Part shown: positions 54,818 through 64,000 of the stretch, in pieces | How positions within the stretch are numbered: position 1 is the stretch's first letter | Layout: each line of letters opens with the position of its first letter | NCBI GenBank assembly: GCA_029582265.1 | Contig: CM055831.1 | Span: forward strand, 29,326,189 to 29,390,188 | Source of the DNA: Zoroaster sp. YZ-2022 | Lineage: Eukaryota; Echinodermata; Asteroidea; Forcipulatida; Zoroasteridae | Direction: 5' to 3' | Length of the DNA: 64,000 nucleotides | Notes under the pieces: model-generated | Databases searched by the model: none | What the model was told of the DNA's origin: nothing | The model's input: only the letters and a program-made list of their open reading frames with translations | Position numbers and translations under genes: made by a program

Positions 54818-57800
54818 TCACCTCTTCTCTTCTCCAGACGTTTCTCTGGGCTGACCACCGTCCGCACACTGTCCATATTGCTGTTTTTTGTACAGCCACA
54901 CAGTATCAATCCCTTCCTCGATTGAGTCAATTGGTATCCAGTCATCTGGGAAGGGGAAACGACAGGCGATGACGACACCATCATTCTTAAGTTCCTGTGC
55001 TAACTTCTCCTGCAGCTGAGGCATCTGAAAAAAACAATAAGGATACATTTCAGCATATCAAAATAGATATTTCTTTGAGAGTAACCCTTGACAGCACTGT
55101 GTCCAAGACCAATTCCATACCAGCTGCTTAGCAAATAGTTTTCATAAAAGTAAAATTTGCAAGAGTAAATTTTGCATGTAAAATGTAGACCTTGACTTAA
55201 TTGTTACGCATTTCTATGAAATTGGTCCCTGTTGAGGGCACCTCTGTATCAAGCATTTTATGGGGGAAACAAGAGGAGATATTTAAAGTTTTTGAACAAA
55301 TAATTAGGGAATTTAATAAACTTGTAGAAATTTGTGGAAAATTTGTGAACATTTTAAAACTATGATAGCCCTGAGTAAGTTTTCAAATGAAATATAAAGT
55401 GCTACCAAGGAGTTTGTTAAATGGTTATTTTTACTACTGGGCCTTAAAAGAAGGGGATAATCCCATGGTCCCTCCCTCCCCGGGACAAAACATGGGGTTA
55501 CACATACCCACATCCAAGCCCCCCTTTCCCCTGGAATTTATGCCCATGACCAGGTGTGAAATTTCACAGAGGCCACGAACGCCATGGCCTCCCTTGCCAC
55601 TTGTCTTGGCCTTGGCCTTGGTGCCTCTTACAAAATGTTCCCATAGACATTCTGATATTCTAAGGGAAGTGCCCTCAACTCAGGAAAAGTGGACTTGCCC
55701 CAACAAGAATGTCATTCCAGGTCTGGGATTCAAGGGCCAATTTAATACAGCTGCTAAGTAGAATATTGCTTAGCAAATTATTTTTGCTAAGCAATATAAA
55801 ACTACCAGCCAAAATGCATACACATTGTATGAAAGTTTGGCTGGTAACCAAAGAAATCTGGTGCATACAGTGCTATACACACGTCAGTGTAGGGCAAAAT
55901 TAAATCAATTGTTTATCTCCCGACGCAAGAATTTTACCAATCTATACAAAGAAATCTGCTAAGCAAATTTTTCTGGTAAGCAATTTGTTCAGCTTAGCAG
56001 CTCTGTGAAATTGGCCCCAGGTCTGTGAATCTCACCATTTGAGGAACTCCAAATATGACCGCACTGTCATATCTAGTCAGATCCACCTTCCACAGATCCT
56101 TCCTGTAGAATCCTGCACTGTGATGTAAACCCTGCATTCTGGCCGTCAGCTTGGAGTACCACACCAGCCATGGGTTTAACTCATAGCCCGTTGCTTGCAT
56201 ACCCATCTTAGCTGCTTCAAGGACCTGATGCAGGAAGAGTTGTAACATTAGTAGAAGGTCATTACATTCATTGATAATATTGGCAAAACTGCTCTCTCTC
56301 TTTGAATCAAGATATTGTCGCATCAGTGCAACAAGGTCGTATCATAGTTACGACCTTGTTGCAGACATGAATTTTGCTCAGTGCAACAAGGTCGTATCAT
56401 AGTTATGACCTTGTTGCAGACATGGATTTTGCTCAGTGCAACAAGGTCATATCATAGTTACGACCTTGTTGCAGACATGGATTTTGCTCTGTGCAACAAG
56501 ATTGTATCTTTTTACAAAGTTCCAGGATGAACATGCAAAACCTATGGAAGAAGATACAACTTTGTTGCACTCAATTGTTTTAATGTATGCAAATTTATGC
56601 ACTATTGAAAATACGACTTTGTTGCATTTTTTAGATACGACCTTAAAGATGTATCGCCTGTGTTCTACTGACAATTTCCTAAAAATTTTATTTTTATTGG
56701 AACATTTATAATTTCCTTTTAGAAAGGAAAACAAATAGTTTGAAAAGATGCATTTCCCAAAATAGTTGTCAGAAGCTTGGTTTAACAGTAAAAAACGGTG
56801 TCAAAAAAACATTTTTATCCTCAATCTTATTTCAGATGGTTGTTAAATTGTTTTTAATCTTGAAAATAAAAATATTTTTTTACATTTTTAAAATAAAATG
56901 GTATAATTTGGAACTCTCAAAACTTTTAATCAATATTCTTGAAAGACCAATAAAATGGAAGGTGGTTAAAATTTTAGCAAAAAGTACCTCAAACTTCGAT
57001 GTGTAAAGCTGCTGCTAACATTTTGTCAAATAATAGATTTCTTTTCATAACCATGATATTAATGTTTAATTTTCTCAATAATTTTCCACTACTAATGAAG
57101 TAAACATCAACGAATTAATTAGTCTTCCTTCATTTCTTCTATAAGGAATATGTCCATTTTGAGGATCAGTATTTGTTTAAAAAATCATTGCAAACCCCAA
57201 GCATTCGTATGTTTTGATTTCCACAGACAAAAGCTTGTTGACGGCATAGAACAATAAAATCACAGACGTTCATGAAAAAAAAAATTATGGTCATGTACAT
57301 CCCTTAATATTTGTATCTCGTAAAATCAGTGGCTAAACAACTTTTTCCACTTTCACAAGCACTAACTTTCCAGTAAATCATACAATTTCACTGAGATTTT
57401 TATTTTTGTAACAAGCATGACTTAGATAAGTTTATGCAACAAGTAATGCGCCATAGTTTTGTAATTTTTCCAAGAAATGCTAAGCCAAAGGTAAGTGAAT
57501 CATTTCACAAGTACTGCGAATTACGTAAACGTACGATACAATTCCTCACCACAACATCATATCGTCTGCCATAGGTTTTGTGTACATCCAGAAACTTTTC
57601 TTAGATGATATTTTTGCTGTGACGTGTGTTTGCGACCAAGGTATTATTTTATGATACAAGATAATTGAATTGGCATGACGAATTCTAACTATTCGCAGTA
57701 CTTACAATCCTTCCATCTCCACTACCAAGATCTACCAAGGTTCCTCTGGCCTTCCCAGCTGACTGGAGCATCTTGAAGACGTTGGTCACTTGCTGCTCTG

Positions 57801-57957
57801 TCGCTGGTACATATGGCAAACATATCCTCCGGAATGCTGGAAGAACAAAGGGTGTTGCAATGGCATACAGACCACCAATGACAGCCCCTGTCACGCCGAC
57901 AAGAATAAGGCCACCTCGGAGCCGGCGTTTTGAAGGTGATTTCCTATTCACATCAAC
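54818..57957 (-). CDS. ATPSCKMT: ATP synthase c-subunit lysine N-methyltransferase
   Basis: Three phase-0 exons: 57706-57957 (acceptor TTTCAG), 56036-56224 (acceptor CATCAG, donor ATG|GTGAGA) and 54818-55024 (acceptor TTTTTTCAG, stop). They give 215 aa. In order: a basic stretch, a hydrophobic segment ([20 protein letters not shown]) that anchors the family in the mitochondrial inner membrane, [11 protein letters not shown], the SAM-binding motif [39 protein letters not shown] and [14 protein letters not shown] with EGIDTVW. These are the hallmarks of FAM173B/ATPSCKMT, which trimethylates a lysine on the ATP synthase c-ring. Exon 57706 opens in frame without an ATG (GTT GAT GTG), so a short first coding exon lies upstream and was not found. 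Length is close to the human protein less its N-terminus. Confidence 0.93.
55732..56020. mobile_element. MITE with GGGCCAATTT ends, in an ATPSCKMT intron
   Basis: AGGGCCAATTTAATACAGCT ... AGCTCTGTGAAATTGGCCCC, with internal inverted TGCTAAGCAA and CCAGCCAAA...TTTGGCTGG motifs. It ends about 15 bp from exon 56036-56224. Relatives at 53195-53330 and near 53480 and 55120. Confidence 0.78.
55861..55947 (+). mobile_element. truncated SINE family B insertion with 11-bp duplication
   Basis: 87 bp matching the 3' part of SINE B (GTGCTATACACACGTCAGTG to GACGCAAGAATTTTACCAA), flanked by AAAGAAATCTG at 55850-55860 and 55948-55958 inside the MITE above. Confidence 0.9.
56326..56512. repeat. 55-bp tandem repeat of a hairpin unit
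   Basis: Units start at 56326, 56381, 56436 and 56491. Each contains CAACAAGGTCGTA and its reverse complement TACGACCTTGTTG around a 6-7 bp loop. The last unit is decayed. It lies in an ATPSCKMT intron. Confidence 0.93.
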
Positions 57958-58406
57958 CTGAAATAAGAAGTCACAAACATTGAACTACAGGTTTGTAAAG
58001 GAACTTTTCTTTTTTCAGAATGTCTATGATTTCAAGGAGGCACCAAGGCAAAGATTTGGGACAAAGAGGGAATTGCCTAGAGGTGTTTGCTCTGTGAAGT
58101 CAAAGGCATGAAGTTCTCTGATGAAGTTTATTACATACATGTGAATAAAGGATCTTTCAACCTAGCTCCAATGGGACTCCCTATTACCCTAATGAGGGTA
58201 ACAGACATAACTATAATACTCCTTGCTCAAATAAAAACTCCCTGAGTAAAACTCTTTGGCATAGTGTTTGCTACAAAGGTTGTAAACTTTGGATTGGTTG
58301 CCACGTTATATTTCTGAAGCTAAGTCATGAGCCACCTTTGTTAGAAAATTGATTTGTCTTTTCCCCTCATCAGTAGCCTTCACATGTGTTAATCTTTCTG
58401 CATTAA
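57958..58406. other. no exon seen
   Basis: The first coding exon of ATPSCKMT should lie at or beyond here. No ATG-containing open frame with a good donor stands out. Confidence 0.4.
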
Positions 58407-58707
58407 CTCTCTTATTACTACAAGGGTCAAAATCGGTTAAAATCAGTCAAAATGTTGATATACTTGCCAAGGTATATCTGGTGCACTTAAAAGTCAAACA
58501 CTGTCAAACCTTACGTGTAGTAAGTACATTTACAGGTAAACATGAGTTGACCGTTTTTGACTGGTAAAATCATTGTCTGGTATTGTTCAGGGTGGTCAAA
58601 ATGACAGTAAAAACCAGTCAAAAATGTCCCTTTGGGTCAACAGTCAAAACAGGCAGTTGACTGATTTTGACTTCTATAGCAACTGAAGTGCAGCTAGAGT
58701 AGGAGGG
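58407..58707. mobile_element. TTAA MITE family 1B, copy 3
   Basis: TTAA (58403-58406)|CTCTCTTATTACTACAAGG ... GAGTAGGAGGG|TTAA (58708-58711). Confidence 0.82.
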
Positions 58708-58887
58708 TTAATTTGTAACATGCATTTTGGAACATCTGGGGTGGGTGAATTTTCTTTTCCTAAATAAGGGGTGGGTAGGGTATTAAAAGGTAGAGTTCTA
58801 TAAGTCCCTGGACTTCTACATCTTCCTCATTTCTTTCATGTTTTGTGTTTCTTGGGGAAATATTTTTTGCTGAAAGATGTCTGAAAT

Positions 58888-59170
58888 AAAGAGGGTTTAC
58901 CCAACACTTCTCAGAGCAATGGCCAATCTGTGTACAAACTGTTCATGCCGTTTATGCTGAATAATGCGTATGAGTGATGACCTTGGGTTAAGAACATCGA
59001 TTGCGCGGCAGTATCGCCCACACTCTAAGTAAAGTCCTATCGCCCTTGCACAATCAATGTTCTGCCACGCAATCAATGTTCTGACCCAAAGGTTATCGCT
59101 CATAATCGGCATGAAAAGTTTGTAGACAGATTGGCCGTTGCTCTGAGAAATGTTGGGGAAATCCTCTTTT
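58888..59170. mobile_element. foldback MITE with about 50-bp inverted ends
   Basis: ACACTTCTCAGAGCAATGGC and GGCCGTTGCTCTGAGAAATG are inverted, and the match continues to AAGAGGGTTTACCC / GGGAAATCCTCTT outside and CATGCCG / CGGCATG inside. The minus-strand frame over it is not coding. Confidence 0.82.
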
Positions 59171-59785
59171 TTTTAAAGACATATTACAGCAAAAGAATTT
59201 TCTCCAAGAGGCAGTTAAGAAGTTATAGTGTCTGCATTTCTTTGACCATATCCCATGGACTCAGGTGATAGAGACAGGTAAAAAGGAGATAATTCACTGC
59301 AAACATTGCAGGTATACGATCGAAAAGTACTCTTGGTCAGTACCCTATAGCATTTTTGCATATTTATTAGCCGTTCTTTGCATCGGTCCATGTTGAAAAA
59401 AAATGTTTTATTCCCAATTTTGAGTCGCTGTAATGTAAAAACTGAAGTAATGAGTATCTGATTTTTTTTTAGAATATGTTATTTGTTCAAAGGATATCAA
59501 TATAAAGTGAAAATTGGGACTATCTTAATTTTCTTCTTTCAGATAATCATATGCAAAGTTGGTAATTTGTCACTTTTTACCAAAATACCCTTATTTTGGC
59601 AGTTTTTTGCGAAAATGCTGAATCTTAAAATTGCTGTCAACTTGAGAACGCTTTGACCGATTTTCAATTTTTTTGGTGTCATTCTGTTTAAATTTATAAC
59701 CCGCTAGAAACACTTTGAAAAACTCCATTGACATCCCTACTAATAGTTCAGTAGCTGTGTTCGGTCCTACCAGTCCATGGTCCTA

Positions 59786-60162
59786 CCTAGCCCCATAAAT
59801 GTGGCACGGACACGCCCCCCCCCCCGCGTATCCTTAGCCACAGGTTGGTCTCATTCCGCTAACGGTAGTAATTCGAAATTCCAGGCGCTGAAATTGACGA
59901 TATTTGCGACTATTTTGACAGTCTAGATACGTTCCTTACATGTTTAACTATCTAGGCGCCCAAAAAAATGGTGATTTTACTTACATTTTATATTTCCTGA
60001 CATAGGCCCGAAAAAATTACAAGACGATCGTCATTGTGCAGGTTTCAACGAGGACGGCCATCTTGAATGTATGAAGAGTGTGAACGGGAAAACAACTTGC
60101 GCGCGCAACAATTTTACGACGGCTGTTTTATGTGTGCACATACTTGCTGTATTTTAGCGCGC
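59786..60162 (+). repeat. left arm of a 2.1-kb inverted repeat
   Basis: About 380 bp from CCCCATAAATGTGGCACGG to CTGTATTTTAGCGCGC. It is matched in reverse by 61490-61874, with small indels and a longer C run (59815-59826). Confidence 0.92.
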
Positions 60163-61489
60163 GAAGTATTCCGTTTCAGGGTTGCACGTGTTGTCGGTAG
60201 TCAGAGCATTTTTTGTGCTAAACATGTGATATAACTACTTTAAAAATCAAATATATATAATAAAAATAAATAAATAAAACATGTCCAGTTCCTGCATTCA
60301 ATTATTTACTTTTCCTATAATAAGTAAGCATAAATGATTGGATCGAAAGCTAAGGCCACCCTCCCGATTTAATTTATATATATAATATAATATATATTAT
60401 ATATATATATATATATATACACACCTTATTAATTTTATTTTATTTTGTTTGTGTGTGTGTGGGGGGGGGGGGTTCTTTGTTAATGGTGAAAAGAAACAAA
60501 GTAACAAAAATCCACAATATAATTCAGCACACGAAAAATGTTAAAAAATACCGTTCAGTGACAGGCAGTAATGGACCGATCGAATCAAAATGAAGTGTTT
60601 CATGTTTGAGGATATCGCTGATACCGGTACTAGATTGCATATTGTTGTTTAACAAAATGATAATAGTAATAGTAATAATATTATCAGTATTATTGATAAT
60701 GATGGATGGCCAAAATGTTAATAATTGGGACCGTTCCCTGTACCCATGGGTTTTATTGAGAAATTCACGACCCCAAATAGCATAGACCCAAACCATGCTT
60801 GAACCATCTTTGCAATTTGTCTGGTCCGAGTGCTCATGAGTGCAATCTTTAAGTACACATGCTAGCTTTGGCTTAAATAAACAAACAGGGGTCTACACAT
60901 CTTAATTTAAGACAGTGAAATAACCAGGGGGAAGACTCTTATTAGAAAATAAACCACCTTTGTACTGGAAGTTACCGCCTTTATATTCTCACAAAACAGA
61001 TAAACATGAAAAATTGTAAAAATATTACCTGTACTATATTACATAGATATTACATAGACTATATTCACAGATATTTTGTCAGATAAAACAATCATTCTGT
61101 TTTTTTGTTTTTTTTTAATTTTTTTTTATAGATTTACAAAAATGGTGGAACCATTAATATTGTTATTATTAATAGTAATAGTAACGTAACACTATAATAT
61201 TTCATATATTAAAATTATTAGTGAAATTTGTATGTTGTTTAAAATTACTATTTAAAATTAGTATTAAACTATTGTAATTAATAATAGACTATTTATTACA
61301 TTATCATTTTATTTTAATGAACATTCTCTCTTGTTTTATGTACAATGTAAGTACAGTTAAATAACGTGGTACATGTATATGATAGTTAAAAGGGGATGAA
61401 CTTACCATGCAGTACGGTTAATTTGATGAAACTGCTCAATGTTAGTTTCTTGAAAGTTTATATCTGCGACATCACGTGGTCATATCTCT
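60163..61489. other. spacer of the inverted repeat, no gene seen
   Basis: 1.3 kb, very AT-rich, with an (AT)n run at 60378-60420 and a (GT)nG run at about 60450-60472. It encodes no transposase. Confidence 0.5.
60378..60420. repeat. (AT)n microsatellite
   Basis: Alternating AT with a few double A or T steps; self-complementary. Confidence 0.9.
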
Positions 61490-61874
61490 GCGCGCTAAAA
61501 TACAGCAAGTATGTGCACACATAAAACAGCCGTTGTAAAATTGTTGCGCGCACAAGTTGTTTTCCCGTTCAACACTATTATATGGCCGTCCTCGTTGAAA
61601 CTTGCACAATGACGATCGTCTTGTAATTTTTCGGGCCTATATGTCAGGAAATATAAAATGTAAGTAAAATCACCATTTTTTTGGGCGCCTAGATAGTTAA
61701 ACATGTAAGGAACGTATCTAGACTGTCAAAATAGTCGCAAATATCGTCAATTTCAGCGCCTGGAATTTCGAATTAATACTAGTTAGGCCTACTACCGTTA
61801 GCGGAATAAGACCAACCTGTGGCTAAGGATACGCGGGGGGGGGGGGCGTGTCCGTGCCACATTTATGGGGCAAG
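61490..61874 (-). repeat. right arm of the 2.1-kb inverted repeat
   Basis: Reverse complement of 59786-60162. A 69-codon minus-strand frame here has a stop at the equivalent point of the left arm, so neither is treated as a gene. Confidence 0.92.
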
Positions 61875-61876
61875 GT

Positions 61877-62103
61877 CCTACCATGGAGGAAGGATTCCTT
61901 CCTCCATGGTCCTACTAAAAACCGACAACTGATGACCACATTTTCAAAACCACATATTCAAAAATTTGAAACCCTGTAATATGCCACTGTCCCGTATAAA
62001 CATATTTATAACTTTATTTTTGAGTTTTCAGTGCATTTAGAACGGTGTTGTCGTCAGTTGTCGGTTTTTAGTATTACTAATTATATATTACTAGTAGGAC
62101 CCG
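61877..62103. repeat. short palindrome and hairpin attached to the right arm
   Basis: CCATGGAGGAAGG / CCTTCCTCCATGG form a near-perfect palindrome at 61881-61909. AAAAACCGACAACTGATGAC near 61918 is mirrored by GTCGTCAGTTGTCGGTTTTT near 62051. Confidence 0.75.
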
Positions 62104-63284
62104 CTGTGTTCCTTCCTCCAGTCCATGATTGGACGTTAGTCTGTTACTGTTAGTCAGTGAATAGTGTGTATTTTGAGTGTACACAACCCTGGCCAATTAA
62201 AAGCAACAAAGTAAAACGTTGACTTTACTATCAAACATTTCAATCCAAATAGAATAAAGACTAACCATGTTTCTCAGCCGTGTTCTTAAACACTAGAAAG
62301 ATCATGCAAAATTAAAACTGTCTTAAAACCCTGGTAAAATCATAATTTTTCGTGAACCACATTTTAATCCATGGGCGCCGCCATCTTCATTCATAAAATT
62401 TCTGTTGATCACATGGTGGCGCTATACGACTTTGTCTCAAGGTTTGTGAGTAATTTGTTGCCCTTATACGTGCTCTCTCTCCCCCCATACTGGTAGGAGG
62501 GTGCAACATTAGTAATATTGACAAAACTGCTACGAGCACTTCGAATAGGCCTACTCCCTTTGAATTAAGATATAGGCCAACATTAAAGATACATCTCCCG
62601 TGTTTGGCTTAGACGACCCACAGAACAAAATTTATTTAAAAAGATAATATCGTTGATTAATTGAACTTCTGTAACACGTATTTATTCATGTAACAGCAGA
62701 ATTGTTGCCTTTAAACCAATTTCATGGGCTACGTAGTTCATTGAGTGCCACTGATTGCCTTATTGCTTGGCAAATAGCGAACATCATGTGATACGCTTTC
62801 AACCAATCACAAGACAGAATCTATGAGTATTATGTATCATGTTCAACAGGTGACTTTTAGGGCGGCGTGTACCTTTAACTTCTTCGAAAAAATATGCATT
62901 CGTCTGTAATGAATACTATTATCGTATTCAAACGTCGATGCTGAATAGTTAACATAAATCACAATAATGATACACGATCTGAACACGTATTATTCTGCCA
63001 AGGTGGGGTAAAGTACAGTCAGAACAAGGTCATCCCCGGCCGACGACATTTTGTCAAAAAGAACCTTTCAAATGCACATCTATGGAATGTTACGGCGATA
63101 TAAAAACAGTCCTAAACAAATTCGGGTTTTTGTCAGACGTAGCGATATCGCGTAGTTACACATAAGTTGACCCAGTTGGTACATGTACTTTGGAATACAA
63201 GTGGTGAGTACTTTCTGTTTGAATGGATTATTGAGTTGTAGGCATATGTAGCTTTTTCAAATCATTACGCTATCGAAACGGTAC
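62104..63284. other. no gene seen
   Basis: About 1.2 kb. One diverged GGGAAGGTACA-type unit near 62500-62590. The CpG-bearing patch at 62370-62420 could be promoter sequence but has no supported exon. Confidence 0.4.
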
Positions 63285-63441
63285 CAGCGGCGTAGCCAGC
63301 GTGCCCCCCACGAAAAAATCTCGATAGTGCCCCCAAAAAAGAAAAGAAAAAGAAAAGGGAAAACCCATACCCCCCCCCCCCCCCCACTGAAAATCAATTC
63401 CCCCTGTTCCCCCCACTGAAGAAGTCCTGGCTACGCCGCTG
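63285..63441. mobile_element. hAT-like MITE with 7/8-bp duplication
   Basis: CAGCGGCGTAGCCAG ... CTGGCTACGCCGCTG, perfect 15-bp ends, 157 bp, flanked by AACGGTAC (63277-63284) and CACGGTAC (63442-63449). Confidence 0.92.
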
Positions 63442-63449
63442 CACGGTAC

Positions 63450-63670
63450 ACTCAAAAACTAAAGTGTTGAATCAACATTTTAAAGAGTTCGGTCAGTGAC
63501 AACTCTTTATAAAGTTGGATTTAACACTTAAAAGTGTTGAATTAACACTGATAATGTTAGACTTAACTTGACTCCGTGTTAATTCAACACATTCTTTGAG
63601 TTGAATTTCACTTTATAAAGTGTTGCCACTCTCCGAATTCTTAAACGGTTAATTCAACACTTTTAAGAGT
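63450..63670. mobile_element. palindromic MITE with CTAAAGTGTTGAATC ends, copy 3
   Basis: ACTCAAAAACTAAAGTGTTG ... AACACTTTTAAGAGT. The interior matches 51187-51415 in reverse. It directly abuts the hAT MITE. Confidence 0.78.
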
Positions 63671-63766
63671 CTAATCAGTTTTAAGAGTGTAATCAGTTTT
63701 AAGAGTCTAATCAGTTTTAAGAGTCTAATCAGTTTTAAGAGTCTAATCAGTTTTAAGAGTCTAATT
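63666..63766. repeat. 18-bp minisatellite
   Basis: Five to six units of AGAGTCTAATCAGTTTTA grown from the end of the preceding MITE. Confidence 0.92.
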
Positions 63767-64000
63767 ATTTGTTATTTAAAGGAAAGGAACAACGTTGATA
63801 TTTAGAAACGTACGTTCATTTCAACCCTAGGATTTTCAAGAAATATCAGCATTGCCGCTACAGCCAATATACAAAGCCGTTGCCTCTGAATGTTTCATAA
63901 CAATAAGTGCACACGACAGTTTTTCTCCGTTTTAATATTGTTCAACATAGCTATACAATGATTCCTGACGCTGTTTTCTCTTATTAGTGAATGCATTTCA
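63767..64000. other. no gene seen
   Basis: Unremarkable AT-rich sequence; a GGAAAGGAACAACGTTGATA start near 63780 vaguely recalls the GGGAAGGTACA repeat. Confidence 0.35.

Noticed and set aside
56326..56512. CRISPR-like array
   Set aside because: Animal DNA; units are directly joined with no unique spacers.
58897..59112. 71-aa minus-strand frame
   Set aside because: Covers the inverted ends of a foldback MITE.
61495..61704. 69-aa minus-strand frame
   Set aside because: Lies within an inverted-repeat arm; the equivalent frame in the other arm is stopped, so no selection on coding.
62300..62420. Possible first coding exon of ATPSCKMT on the minus strand
   Set aside because: ATG present near ATGAATGAAGATGG, but no good phase-0 donor follows and there is no similarity to the family's N-terminus.

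Overview
This window is animal nuclear DNA: AT-rich, with spliced genes, tRNA-derived SINEs, non-LTR retrotransposon remnants, dozens of short terminal-inverted-repeat elements (MITEs) and very long microsatellites. The mix (an Ig-superfamily receptor, an SLC5 transporter, a SAM-domain adaptor, ATPSCKMT, many TAGGCCTA-like motifs, abundant hAT and TTAA MITEs) suggests a marine invertebrate deuterostome, most plausibly an echinoderm. That placement is inference; no species-diagnostic gene is present.

Genes found by reading splice sites and phases: (1) 14622-17148, minus, three exons, a 182-aa secreted protein with an NCxxFS motif and no family I can name. (2) 22247-24253, plus, two exons, a 446-aa single-pass receptor with three Ig domains and a C-terminal PDZ-ligand-like tail. 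(3) 29117-33206, minus, three SAM-domain exons of a SAMD10/SAMD12-like adaptor, with a probable upstream coding exon at 36848-37008. (4) 43381-51924, minus, eleven exons of an SLC5 sodium/solute symporter (SLC5A8/A12-like) whose N-terminal exons are not visible. (5) 54818-57957, minus, three exons of ATPSCKMT (FAM173B), the mitochondrial ATP-synthase c-subunit lysine methyltransferase, lacking its first short coding exon. The genes are unrelated in function and nothing suggests a pathway cluster.

Region by region: 1-14.3 kb has no convincing host gene, only SINEs, MITEs and one retrotransposon fragment. 14.6-18.1 kb holds the secreted gene with a 602-bp uninterrupted GAA/TTC tract about 350 bp upstream of its start codon. 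18.1-22.2 kb is empty apart from degenerate repeats. 22.2-24.3 kb is the Ig receptor. 24.3-29.1 kb is MITEs and a 97-bp tandem array. 29.1-37.0 kb is the SAM gene, whose introns are crowded with TTAA-flanked MITEs. 37-43.3 kb is repeats, including nested insertions and a duplicated block around a reverse-transcriptase fragment. 43.4-51.9 kb is the SLC5 gene with an (ATT)n tract of about 700 bp in its last intron. 52-54.8 kb is repeats. 54.8-58 kb is ATPSCKMT. 58-64 kb is MITEs and a 2-kb foldback structure.

The most informative material is the mobile-element record: three unrelated TTAA-flanked MITE families, an hAT MITE with an exact 8-bp duplication and a paralogous unfilled site, a SINE remnant with an 11-bp duplication, a spacerless 120-bp palindrome, and a 2-kb inverted repeat. 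I found no new multi-gene system. The best candidates for something undescribed are the orphan secreted protein and the Ig receptor.
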